Shown here one piece after another: positions 15,897 through 23,458 of a DNA stretch of 40,144 nucleotides. Source of the stretch: FLUQ01 sp031548325 (lineage in GTDB: Bacteria > Desulfobacterota > Desulfovibrionia > Desulfovibrionales > Desulfovibrionaceae); NCBI GenBank assembly GCA_031548325.1, contig JAVBRE010000052.1:1-40144 (forward strand), read 5' to 3'. A program made the position numbers and the translations under genes. The notes under the pieces were generated by a model, which worked only from the letters and a program-made list of their open reading frames with translations, had not been told where the DNA came from and made no database searches. How positions within the stretch are numbered: position 1 is the first letter of the stretch; each line of letters opens with the position of its first letter.

Positions 15897-16046
15897 GAGC
15901 ATTTTCAAAATGAAAATGCTCTGGCGGATACGAAGCGCAATGAAGTATCCGCCCGCAAGCGAACAGCGTAGCGTGACTCAAAGGGCGGTCTATACGTGAC
16001 TACGCGGACGTCAGAGCAGATGCGCTTTTTCAAAGCGTATCTGCTC
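15897..16046. repeat. AGAGCA palindromic repeat downstream of the GNAT gene
   Basis: Four stacked inverted repeats are visible: AGAGCATTTTC-aaaat-GAAAATGCTCT (15897-15923), GGCGGATAC...GTATCCGCC (about 15924-15954), an inner CGTAG...CTACG arm around 15967-16005, and AGAGCAGATGCGCTTT-ttc-AAAGCGTATCTGCTCT (about 16013-16047) with one G-T mismatch. The order hairpin then GGCRGAYRCGAAGCG is shared with the repeat at 11087-11275. It sits just after the GNAT stop, in the same orientation relative to the gene as the copy behind purM. Confidence 0.75.
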
Positions 16047-16048
16047 TA

Positions 16049-16197
16049 AGGCCTGTTCACACAGCGGGAAATTTTGTTCTCTGCCAAGGAAAAGGGCTTT
16101 TTGCGAAGGGGGAGTGTACTCTTTTGGTACTCGACCCGGAGCAAAAAGCCCTTTTGACGCGGGCAGAGGGCAAAAGAGCCGTTGTGTGAACAGGCCT
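16049..16197. mobile_element. 149-bp MITE-like element with TA target duplication
   Basis: Terminal inverted repeats AGGCCTGTTCACACA (16049 onward) and TGTGTGAACAGGCCT (ending 16197) are perfect over 15 bp. The arms continue with mismatches, and a central perfect stem AAAAGGGCTTTTTGC / GCAAAAAGCCCTTTT pairs 16090-16104 with 16141-16155, so the whole element folds on itself. TA flanks it on both sides (16047-16048 and 16198-16199). There is no open frame of note. This is the structure of a non-autonomous transposon moved by a TA-targeting transposase (IS630/Tc1 or IS5 relatives). It abuts the AGAGCA repeat. Confidence 0.75.
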
Positions 16198-17042
16198 TAA
16201 ACCAGTTGCAGATAGCCCAGAAAATCGTCCTCCATCTTGTTCAGGCGACAGTCGATGTAGCGCGATATATACTGCGCGAAAGTCATGCGCCGCCCGAAAA
16301 CAGGGTAGTCCGCCTCTTCTCCGGCAAAGGGCAGCTTGTGATAGGCCGCCACTTTGGGGTGAATGGGCAGATGAAAACCCTCATACTCCACGGAAAAACC
16401 TTCGCGGACAACGGCGGGCAGATCCGGCAGGCCCAGACGCGCCAGAATGCCGTCCGCCGTGTGCAGCAAGAGGGTTTTGTCCGGGTGGTTCACAGTCTGA
16501 AACAGTTGCTCTTCGCGCCAGCGCGCTTCCACCAGGTTCGCCGTGTCCAGCGCGCAGCCCTGTTCTTTTTTTTGTTCCAGATCCAGGGTTGCGCTGACGA
16601 TGGCGGCGAAATCCGCCATTTTTTCCACGGGCCCGTGCAAATAGACGCGCAGAATTTCCGGCTTGCCCGCGCCTGACTCGATCAGCCTGTCCAGCAGAAA
16701 GTCGCCGAACTCCATGGGGCTGTCGCTGGTCCAGAAGGGCCAGTACCCTTTGAAAAACATGTTGGGAACGCACAGCGCGGCACAGCGCGGCGACAGGCGC
16801 GCCAACAGCGCGTCCGAAGCGAATTCGCCCCAGCCCGGCCCCAGGCGCTGATACAAAAAAAGCGTCGCCGCTCTCAGATCTTCCGGGGCTATCGCCTCGC
16901 GTGTATAATTGGTATAGTGTCGTATACGCCATCGCGCGTTGAATTCCGGAGACGCCGCGAGCAGCGCCGCCAGAGGTTCGCCCTGGCAGTTGGCGTGCAG
17001 AATGCACAGTTCGGGCGAAACGGCTGTGTTGATTGCGGACAT
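16197..17042 (-). CDS. WcbI-like polysaccharide biosynthesis protein (putative acetyltransferase)
   Basis: A 281-residue protein opening with ELCILHANCQGEPLAALLAASPEF; the GNCQ-type loop (here ANCQG) followed by a leucine-rich helix is the mark of the WcbI family, found with capsule and glycan genes and thought to be acetyltransferases. Further on are CVPNMFFKGYWPFW, and LHTADGILARLGLPDLPAVVREGF. The stop codon TAA (16197-16199) is made by the last base of the MITE-like element plus its TA duplicate, so the element inserted exactly at the gene end. Start at 17042 is the first ATG; no strong ribosome-binding site. It is divergent from the 130-residue protein with 32 bases between start codons. 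No glycan gene cluster is next to it. Confidence 0.7.
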   Translation of the reverse strand: MSAINTAVSPELCILHANCQGEPLAALLAASPEFNARWRIRHYTNYTREAIAPEDLRAATLFLYQRLGPGWGEFASDALLARLSPRCAALCVPNMFFKGYWPFWTSDSPMEFGDFLLDRLIESGAGKPEILRVYLHGPVEKMADFAAIVSATLDLEQKKEQGCALDTANLVEARWREEQLFQTVNHPDKTLLLHTADGILARLGLPDLPAVVREGFSVEYEGFHLPIHPKVAAYHKLPFAGEEADYPVFGRRMTFAQYISRYIDCRLNKMEDDFLGYLQLV

Positions 17043-17074
17043 GGCCGAGCCAACATACTTCAGGTGGAGGACTC

Positions 17075-17467
17075 ATGCAAAGCTATTCGTTCACCGCCAC
17101 AGAATGCCGCATGCAGAAAGAAGAATTCGAAGGGGGAGGCCCCGACGTCTACACTCTGGGCCTGGCCGACAAGGGACCGGACCCGGAACACTACGTCATC
17201 CTACAGCAGTCGTCGGAACAGGACGAACAGGATGCCGCGCCGGGCATGGACGAAGCGTACTTCGTCTCTTCCTTTTTCGAGGGCAACGGGTGCGGGGTCG
17301 TGCAAAGCTACAGCCTGGAACCCGGCAGGCTGGTGTTGTATTTCACCCGCGAGCACGCTCCGGCCATAGGGTACGACACGGTCGAAGTGCGTTTCGCCGA
17401 GGCGGTCGTCGACCACCAGGCCCTGCACGATTTTTTGGGCGCAACCATCGGCATACCCCTCGCGTAG
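17075..17467 (+). CDS. Hypothetical protein, 130 aa
   Basis: Not recognised with certainty. A 130-residue acidic protein with Cys-rich-free body: MQSYSFTATECRMQKEEFEG, a mid segment VILQQSSEQDEQD, then YFVSSFFEGNGCGVVQSYSL and LVLYFTREHAPAIGYDTVEVRF. The alternating strands and the GNGCGV turn recall small beta-rich proteins such as Imm10-type immunity folds, but this is only a resemblance. ATG 17075 has a strong GGTGGAGG site, so translation is likely real. It sits 6 bases upstream of the amidohydrolase in the same direction, suggesting one transcript, and is divergent from the WcbI-like gene. Confidence 0.6.
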   Translation: MQSYSFTATECRMQKEEFEGGGPDVYTLGLADKGPDPEHYVILQQSSEQDEQDAAPGMDEAYFVSSFFEGNGCGVVQSYSLEPGRLVLYFTREHAPAIGYDTVEVRFAEAVVDHQALHDFLGATIGIPLA

Positions 17468-17473
17468 TTTTTT

Positions 17474-18670
17474 ATGCGCACCAGCATCAGAGCCCGCCGC
17501 ATCCTGCCGCTTGCCGGCGAAAATCCCGCGCGGAGCGCATCCGCTCTGGACGCGCCCCTGGCCGTCATTGACGACGGCGTCATCATCGCCGAAAACGGTC
17601 GCATCCACGCCGTGGAATCGTACAAAACATTCCGCCGCCGCGCGGGCGAGGCGACGCCCGACGACCTGGGCGAGATCACTCTGGCGCCGGGCCTGGTCAA
17701 CTGCCACACCCACCTGGAGTTTTCGCATCTTGGGGGAAAGACCCTGCTGGGCAAGGGTTTTCTGCCCTGGCTGCACAGCCTGCGGCCGCTCATCGGCGCG
17801 GCCGACGAAGAGCTGGCCCCGGCCGTGTCCGAGGCCGCCGCAGCGCTGCGGCGCGGCGGCACGGCTCATGTGGCCGACATCGTCACCCGCCGCCCGGACC
17901 TGGTGGCTCCGGCCGTCCACCGCCAAAATCTCGGCGCGACCCTGTTTCTGGAATGCATCCGCCACGACCCGCAAATTCCGAAACATTTGGCGCAACAAGC
18001 CGCCATGCCGCTGTTTGCCGATTCCGACCTGCCCCTCGTTTTTTCATTGGCCGGACACGCCCTGTATTCCACTTCCGGCGAAAACCTGATCCAGGCCAAA
18101 GCCTGGTGCGACTCCCAAAACAAGCCCTTCAGCCTGCATCTGGCCGAACACGCGGAAGAGGTGGAGTTTCTGCAAAGCGGATCCGGCGCCTTTGCCGAAC
18201 TGCTTTACGACCACCTGATCCCCAGAGACTGGCCCCCGCCCCGCCGCCACCCGGTGGCCGAGGCCCGGCGCCTGGGCCTGCTCGGGCCCGGCACGCTGGC
18301 CGTGCATTGCGTGCAGTGCGGCCCCGGCGAAGTGGCCGCTCTGGCGGAAAGCGATTCCGCCGTCTGCCTGTGCCCGCGCAGCAACGCGGCCATCGGCGTC
18401 GGCGACGCCCCGGCGCGGGCCTTTGCCGAGGCCGGCGCGCTGCTTGTGCTGGGCACCGACAGTCTGGTCTCCAACTGCGACCTTGATCTTTGGGGAGAAA
18501 TTCGCCATCTGCTGCAAAAAAATCTTCTGCCCGCAAATGCGCTTCTCCGTATGGCTACCGTCAACGGGGCAGGCGTGCTGGGCCTCTCAGGACAACTGGG
18601 AACACTGGATAGAGGAACGCGATTCTGCTACAGTTCCATTCCGAACGATCTGGCGGCCTTTTTCGGCTGA
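17474..18670 (+). CDS. Amidohydrolase, candidate aminofutalosine deaminase (MqnX-like)
   Basis: A 398-residue metal-dependent amidohydrolase of the cytosine-deaminase/TRZ-ATZ group. Seen in order are a beta-sandwich N-terminus (APLAVIDDGVIIAENGRI), the first metal ligands in LAPGLVNCHTHLEFSHLGG, HLAEHAEEVEF, the third ligand region LAVHCVQCG, and GTDSLVSN with the catalytic Asp. The same group contains 6-amino-6-deoxyfutalosine deaminase, SAH deaminase and guanine deaminase. The HTHLEFSHL segment is like that of aminofutalosine deaminases, and MqnE, MqnC and MqnA are encoded elsewhere in the window, so the deaminase call is favoured. It cannot be proven from motifs alone. Starts 6 bases after the 130-aa gene; ends 59 bases before pyrB. 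Confidence 0.7.
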   Translation: MRTSIRARRILPLAGENPARSASALDAPLAVIDDGVIIAENGRIHAVESYKTFRRRAGEATPDDLGEITLAPGLVNCHTHLEFSHLGGKTLLGKGFLPWLHSLRPLIGAADEELAPAVSEAAAALRRGGTAHVADIVTRRPDLVAPAVHRQNLGATLFLECIRHDPQIPKHLAQQAAMPLFADSDLPLVFSLAGHALYSTSGENLIQAKAWCDSQNKPFSLHLAEHAEEVEFLQSGSGAFAELLYDHLIPRDWPPPRRHPVAEARRLGLLGPGTLAVHCVQCGPGEVAALAESDSAVCLCPRSNAAIGVGDAPARAFAEAGALLVLGTDSLVSNCDLDLWGEIRHLLQKNLLPANALLRMATVNGAGVLGLSGQLGTLDRGTRFCYSSIPNDLAAFFG

Positions 18671-18729
18671 ACGGGGACGCCGGACCATACAGGGCAGCGC
18701 CTGTCAAGGACGGACCCGCAGGAAACGTT

Positions 18730-19680
18730 ATGGAAAACATTGTCGCATGGCCGCACAAGGACCTCATTGACGTCACCCAGTTAACCCCCGAACTAACCAC
18801 CTATCTGCTGGACCTGGCGGAACAGTTTCACGAAGTGAACACCCGCCCGGTAAAAAAAGTACCCACCTTGCGCGGCAAGGGCGTGGTGCTTTTTTTTGCC
18901 GAAGACAGCACCCGCACCAAGACGTCCTTTGACATGGCCGGCAAACGCCTGTCGGCGGATACCTTTTCGCTGGGCAAGTCGGGCAGCAGCATGAACAAGG
19001 GCGAAAGCCTGAAAGACACCGCTCTCACCCTGGAAGCCATGAGCCCGGACGTCATCGTCATTCGGCACCGTTCCAGCGGAGCGGCCCAGTTTCTGGCCGA
19101 ACGCCTGGCCTGCTCCATCGTCAACGCCGGCGACGGCTGGCACGCTCACCCCACCCAGGCCCTGCTGGACCTGTTCACCCTGCGCCGCTACTGGAACGGC
19201 GCTCTCGCCGGCAAAAGCCTGCTTATCATGGGCGATATCGCCCACAGCCGGGTGGCCCGTTCGAACATTCTTCTTCTGAGCATGATGGGCGTTTCCGTAC
19301 GCGTTTTCGCCCCGCGCACCCTGCTGCCCGCCGGGATTTCCCGCTGGCCGGTCACGGTGTACGACGATCTGAAAAACGCCCTGAAAGACGTGGACGCGGT
19401 CATGTGCCTGCGTCTGCAGATGGAGCGCATGCAGGCGGGGCTGCTGCCTGACATCAGCGAATATTCTTCCACCTTCTGTCTGACCAAAAACCTGATGAGC
19501 CTCGCCGCGCCGAACGCGCCGGCCATGCATCCCGGTCCCATCAACCGGGGTACCGACATCGCGGCGGATCTCGCCGATTCGGTGGAAAGCCTTATTTTGC
19601 AGCAGGTCAACGCGGGGGTAGCCATCCGCATGGCCATTCTGCTGGCGCTGTGCACTCGAAACGGCACTCAGGAACAATAG
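18730..19680 (+). CDS. pyrB: Aspartate carbamoyltransferase catalytic chain
   Basis: A 316-residue PyrB. Carbamoyl-phosphate binding motif DSTRTKTSFDMAGKRL (usual form S-T-R-T-R-T-S-F-E), the 80s loop SSMNKGESLKDTALTLE, RHRSSGAAQF, the DGWHAHPTQALLDLFT segment and the MHPGPINRG end motif are all present, so it should be active. It makes N-carbamoyl-aspartate, the first committed pyrimidine step. AGGAAA lies upstream of ATG 18730. No pyrI regulatory subunit follows. The dihydroorotase gene is next, 24 bases away, forming a pyrBC unit. Confidence 0.95.
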   Translation: MENIVAWPHKDLIDVTQLTPELTTYLLDLAEQFHEVNTRPVKKVPTLRGKGVVLFFAEDSTRTKTSFDMAGKRLSADTFSLGKSGSSMNKGESLKDTALTLEAMSPDVIVIRHRSSGAAQFLAERLACSIVNAGDGWHAHPTQALLDLFTLRRYWNGALAGKSLLIMGDIAHSRVARSNILLLSMMGVSVRVFAPRTLLPAGISRWPVTVYDDLKNALKDVDAVMCLRLQMERMQAGLLPDISEYSSTFCLTKNLMSLAAPNAPAMHPGPINRGTDIAADLADSVESLILQQVNAGVAIRMAILLALCTRNGTQEQ

Positions 19681-19704
19681 CTCAACAAAGAACGGAGTTT
19701 CTCC

Positions 19705-20982
19705 ATGTCCGAGCACAACAGCACGACATACATAGCGGGCGCCCTGCACCAGGGCGCATCCGTTGATCTTTTTGTCAAGGATGGAGCCGTCGCGGCCTTC
19801 GGCCCGGCCGGTTCCCTGAACATCCCCGCCGGCGCCGAAAAAGTGGAAGCCAAAGGCCTGACCCTGCTGCCCGGTCTTATTGACGCCCACGCCCACTTGC
19901 GCGAGCCGGGCTTCGAGTGGAAAGAGGACATCGCTTCCGGCCTTTCCGCCGCCGCGCACGGCGGCTTTTGCGCCGTCATGTGCATGGGCAACACCCGCCC
20001 GGTCAACGACAAAGCCGCCGTCACCCGGCTGATGCTGGATAAAGCGGCCGCCGCCCACCCGCGCGGGCCGCGCCTGTATCCCATCGGCGCGCTGACCGTG
20101 GGCCTGGACGGCGCGGAACTGGCCCCCATGGGCGAGTTGGCCGCCGCGGGCTGCGCGGCCTTTTCCAACGACGGCAAGCCCGTGGGCAACACGGAAATCT
20201 TTCGCCGGGGCATTGAATATGCCGCCATGTGGGACAAGGTGGTCATCGACCATTGCGAAGATCCCTATATGGGCAAGGGCAGCCACATGAACGAAGGCTT
20301 CACCAGCGGCATGATCGGCATCAAGGGCCAACCCACGGTGGCCGAGGCTCTGCACGTGGCCCGCGACATTCTGCTGGCCCAATACCTGGACCTGCCCGTG
20401 CACCTGGCCCACATCAGCTGCCGCCAGTCGGTGGAACTCATCATCTGGGCCAAGAACAAGGGCGTCAAGGTCACGGCCGAAACCTGCCCTCATTACCTGC
20501 ACCTGACGGACGAGTCGCTCAGCGGCTACAACACTCTGGCCAAGGTTAACCCGCCCCTGCGCGCACAGGACGATGTGGCCTACCTGCGTTCTGCCCTGGC
20601 CGACGGGGTTTTCGACATGCTGGTCACCGACCACGCCCCGCACGCCGCCCATGAAAAAGAAGACCCTCTGGATGAAGCGCCTCAGGGCCTGATCGGCCTG
20701 GAAACAGCCCTGCCCTTGACCTGGGAGTTGGTCCGCGAAGGAGTCATCAGCGAAAAGCAGGCCATATCCCTGTGGTCCGAAGGCCCGGCGCGGGTATTCA
20801 AACTGCCCCGCAACAGCTTCACCCCCGGAGATCCGGCGGATTTCGCGCTCTTCAACCCGGACGAAGAATGGACCGTCTGCCGCGAAACCATTCACTCCAA
20901 AAGCTGCAATACTCCCTTTCTGGGCAGAACCCTGCGCGGCAAGGTGGCCGGCAACTGGGTCGGCGGACACAGGGTTGTATAA
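19705..20982 (+). CDS. pyrC: Dihydroorotase, class I
   Basis: A 425-residue class I dihydroorotase. LLPGLIDAHAHLREPGFEWKEDI holds the first two zinc ligands; further on lie a histidine region in HLAHISCRQSVELI, NTRPVND, AETCPHYLHLT and VTDHAPHAAHEKE (the last catalytic Asp). It closes N-carbamoyl-aspartate to dihydroorotate and is often bound to PyrB in such pairs. ATG 19705 has a CGGAG site upstream. It is followed by an unusual hairpin (20987) and a strong terminator (21067) that end the pyrBC unit. Confidence 0.95.
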   Translation: MSEHNSTTYIAGALHQGASVDLFVKDGAVAAFGPAGSLNIPAGAEKVEAKGLTLLPGLIDAHAHLREPGFEWKEDIASGLSAAAHGGFCAVMCMGNTRPVNDKAAVTRLMLDKAAAAHPRGPRLYPIGALTVGLDGAELAPMGELAAAGCAAFSNDGKPVGNTEIFRRGIEYAAMWDKVVIDHCEDPYMGKGSHMNEGFTSGMIGIKGQPTVAEALHVARDILLAQYLDLPVHLAHISCRQSVELIIWAKNKGVKVTAETCPHYLHLTDESLSGYNTLAKVNPPLRAQDDVAYLRSALADGVFDMLVTDHAPHAAHEKEDPLDEAPQGLIGLETALPLTWELVREGVISEKQAISLWSEGPARVFKLPRNSFTPGDPADFALFNPDEEWTVCRETIHSKSCNTPFLGRTLRGKVAGNWVGGHRVV

Positions 20983-20986
20983 TCTT

Positions 20987-21039
20987 GGGAAACGCCGATT
21001 AATGCCGGAGGACAAAAAAAGCATTAAGCAGCGTTTCCC
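20987..21039 (+). other. Two-part stem with SD-like loop after pyrC
   Basis: GGGAAACGC (20987-20995) pairs with GCGTTTCCC (21031-21039), and TTAATGC (20999-21005) with GCATTAA (21021-21027), separated by a symmetric CGA/GCA internal loop. The 15-nt apical loop (21006-21020) is CGGAGGAC followed by seven A. It lies 4 bases after the pyrC stop codon. A role is unknown; with the terminator downstream it could be a 3' end processing or a regulatory structure. Confidence 0.55.
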
Positions 21040-21066
21040 TTGAAACATTCGCCGCGGGCTGATACC

Positions 21067-21102
21067 AAAACCATACGCCGTCTCAACAGCGTATGGTTTT
21101 TA
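21067..21102 (+). terminator. Rho-independent terminator of the pyrBC unit
   Basis: CCATACGC (21071-21078) pairs with GCGTATGG (21089-21096), flanked by AAAA before and TTTTT after. It ends 15 bases upstream of the next gene's ATG, so that gene must use readthrough or a promoter inside the stem region (a TATAAT lies at 21101-21106). Confidence 0.8.
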
Positions 21103-21117
21103 TAATAAGGACACGCC

Positions 21118-22467
21118 ATGCCCCAAGCCCTGCTGAAAAACGCCGTTCTGGTCTGCAAATCCATCATGCGCAACGGCTATGACGCGTATATCGTCAACGC
21201 GCCCTTGCAGTATAGTCTGCTGAAAATTTTGCAGGACGACGAACTGGACCTCGCGACGGACGCCCCGCTTGAGGAATTGACCCGAATTTTTCCGGCCGCG
21301 CGCGCCGACGGGGACGGCGAAGACGGGCTGATCGCCGTTCTGCGCGAAGAAGACGCCTTGTTTCGCCTGTACCGCACCGATATATCCGAAGCTTCCCCGC
21401 CCCAGCGGGCGCTTACCCGCATCACCCCCAATTTGTTCCAGCGCATGGAAAAGGCCGGCTCACTGCCCCGCGCCGGGCTCGGCTTGTTCAGCCCGCCGGT
21501 GACTCTGCCCAACGACGGCTTCGCCGATCTGTCCACCGGCGTCGTGCGCCTGGACGGTCTGCCCGACGAAGCCCTGTGGCGCAACAATCTGCTGGGCGTC
21601 CGGGCTTTGCGCCACGCGGCCAACTTCGGCCTGCCCATCGAGCCCAACACCTGGCTGGCCATTGTCCGCGCGTCACAGCGCATTCTGGACTATGTGCCCA
21701 TTCGCGACATCATGGACGAATGGCATCAGGTTCAGGCGCAGAACATGTGGCGTTTCGCCAAACTGCTGGTGGACTGCCAGATCATGCACGGGCTCATTCC
21801 AGAAGTGGCCGCCCTCTCTCTTGTCCGCCACAACCGTCCTGACGGCGCCACGGAAAGCATCCTGGATTTTACCCTGACCTGCATGAAAGAATACCCGGAA
21901 GGCGAATTCGCCTACGACTGGATAGGCACCTTCGCCCTGCTGTTGCACAATGTGGGCAAGCTGGTGACCGCCGAACACCTGAACGGAACCTGGACCTTTT
22001 ACCAGCACCACCAGGCCGGGGCGAAAATGGCCCGCAAAATACTGCGCGGCCTGCATTCGAACCAGGCGGACATCGACCTGATCAGCCACCTTATCCAACA
22101 TCACATGCGCTTTCATTTTATGATGACGGACAAGGGCATACGCCGCTTCATGGCCCTGGAAGAAACCCCCCGCCTTATCCAGATGGCGCGGGCGGACATC
22201 AAAGCTCTGGGCGACAGCTACACGGCTTTCAACCACAATATGAAGTATCTCTCCCGGGCGGAAACCCCCGAGCAGATGCTCGAACCTCTGCTGAACGGCA
22301 ACGAGATAATGGAACATACCGGCCTGACTCCCGGCCCCCATGTGGGCATCATTCGACAGGCCCTGCTGCAAGCCCAGATCGCCGGCGAGGTGACCAACAC
22401 CGAAGCTGCCGTGGAGTATGTGCGCGCCCATGCCAGAAAGATGAAAAGCCCGCAAGGTCAGGCGTAG
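21118..22467 (+). CDS. Degenerate CCA-adding-enzyme/HD family protein
   Basis: A 449-residue protein with the whole layout of a CCA tRNA nucleotidyltransferase/poly(A) polymerase family member, but key residues changed. The N-terminal nucleotidyltransferase has VNA in place of the VGG loop (residues 26-28), LQY (residues 30-32) in place of VRD, and the DxD metal pair reads E42-L-D44 in DELDLATDAPLEEL. RNNLLGVRALRHAANFGLPIEPNTW matches the RxxR-type tRNA-binding helix. The HD domain reads LLLHNVGKLVTAE, His277-Asn278, so HD is HN. The C-terminus TGLTPGPHVGIIRQALLQAQIAGEVTN is the family tail. Both active sites appear impaired, suggesting a binding or regulatory pseudoenzyme. ATG 21118 has AAGGA upstream. 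It is monocistronic after a terminator. Confidence 0.75.
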   Translation: MPQALLKNAVLVCKSIMRNGYDAYIVNAPLQYSLLKILQDDELDLATDAPLEELTRIFPAARADGDGEDGLIAVLREEDALFRLYRTDISEASPPQRALTRITPNLFQRMEKAGSLPRAGLGLFSPPVTLPNDGFADLSTGVVRLDGLPDEALWRNNLLGVRALRHAANFGLPIEPNTWLAIVRASQRILDYVPIRDIMDEWHQVQAQNMWRFAKLLVDCQIMHGLIPEVAALSLVRHNRPDGATESILDFTLTCMKEYPEGEFAYDWIGTFALLLHNVGKLVTAEHLNGTWTFYQHHQAGAKMARKILRGLHSNQADIDLISHLIQHHMRFHFMMTDKGIRRFMALEETPRLIQMARADIKALGDSYTAFNHNMKYLSRAETPEQMLEPLLNGNEIMEHTGLTPGPHVGIIRQALLQAQIAGEVTNTEAAVEYVRAHARKMKSPQGQA

Positions 22468-22563
22468 CAAAAGCCGTCCTTGCCAAAAGAGCCCAGGGTG
22501 GTTATTTTTTCAGGGTAAGAAAAATTTTGCCGGCAACGGCATATACCTGTAAGGAGATGCACC

Positions 22564-23265
22564 ATGTTTCAACGCCCCACTGATGTCGTCACTTCCCGCG
22601 CGGAAGTCACCAACGCGTTCATGCGCGGGGTGTATGTATGGATGACCATCGGCCTGGCCGTTACCGCGGCGTTCGCCTATCTGACCCTGAATACCGAAGC
22701 CCTGTTCCGCTTCGTGTTCTCCAATTCGTACGTCTATTTCGGCCTGCTCATCGCCGAAGTGCTGCTGGTCTTCACCATCAGCGGCGCCATTCATAAACTG
22801 TCCGCCTCGGCCGCCACGGGGCTCTTCATCCTATACAGCGCGCTGAACGGCGTCACCCTCTCGGCTATCATGCTGGTCTATACCTCGCAGTCCGTGTTCC
22901 AGGCCTTTCTGACCGCGGCCGGCATGTTCGGCGCCGTCAGCATCTACGGCCTGGTGACCAAACGCGACCTGACGGGCATGGGCAGCTTCATGATGATGGG
23001 TCTCTTCGGCCTGATCATCGCCATGGTCGTCAACATGTTCCTGGGGTCCAGCGCCATGAGCCTGGGCATCAGCATCCTCGGCGTCATCATCTTTCTGGGT
23101 CTGACCGCGTTCGACACCCAGGCCCTGCGCAACATGGGCGAAACCGCCCCCATGGACGACGGCACCGCCATTCAGCGCGGCACCATTCTGGGCGCGCTCA
23201 AGCTGTACCTCGATTTTATCAACATCTTCCTCTTCCTGCTGCGCCTCATGGGCGACCGCCGGTAA
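22564..23265 (+). CDS. Bax inhibitor-1/YccA family membrane protein
   Basis: A 233-residue protein with about seven membrane segments. After a short N-terminal stretch (TSRAEVTNAFMRGVYVWMTIGLAVTAA) come YFGLLIAEVLLVFTISG, ATGLFILYSALNGVTLSAI, ISILGVIIFLGLTAFDTQAL and a C-terminal LYLDFINIFLFLLRLMGDRR. The DFINIF...LLR ending and the LTAFDTQ segment mark the BI-1/YccA family, inner-membrane proteins of poorly defined role, YccA being linked to FtsH. Strong AAGGAG site before ATG 22564. The lpxK gene follows after a repeat. Confidence 0.93.
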   Translation: MFQRPTDVVTSRAEVTNAFMRGVYVWMTIGLAVTAAFAYLTLNTEALFRFVFSNSYVYFGLLIAEVLLVFTISGAIHKLSASAATGLFILYSALNGVTLSAIMLVYTSQSVFQAFLTAAGMFGAVSIYGLVTKRDLTGMGSFMMMGLFGLIIAMVVNMFLGSSAMSLGISILGVIIFLGLTAFDTQALRNMGETAPMDDGTAIQRGTILGALKLYLDFINIFLFLLRLMGDRR

Positions 23266-23274
23266 TTGAAGCAA

Positions 23275-23452
23275 CTGTGGGGAGGCCCCGCCTCCCCATA
23301 CCCCTCCGGCAGGCAGGCTCGGCCTGTGCGAGGCATGATGTCCCTGCACCCCCGTTTGGCGCGAATTTTTCCGCAATGCGAAAAAATTCGCGCCAATGGG
23401 GTCAAGGGGACTCAATCCCCTTGCAGGGGGCTCGGGGGACAGGGCCCCTCGC
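23275..23452. repeat. GC-rich palindromic repeat between the BI-1 gene and lpxK
   Basis: Fills the whole gap before lpxK. Hairpins seen: GGGGAGG-cccc-GCCTCCCC (23280s-23298), an extra-long TTGGCGCGAATTTTT / AAAAAATTCGCGCCAA stem around 23355-23396, and CAAGGGG-actcaat-CCCCTTG (about 23403-23423), then GCAGGGGG, CTCGGGGGACAGGGCCCC. The final 50 bases align with the end of the copy inside rnr (GGGGTC, AGGG, CCC, GCAGGGGG, CGGGGGACAG and CCCC in the same order). Confidence 0.8.
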
Positions 23453-23458
23453 ACATAT

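Noticed and set aside
18793..21048. 751-codon minus-strand frame opposite pyrBC
   Set aside because: Mirrors the GC bias of pyrB and pyrC; no recognisable motifs and no ribosome-binding site.
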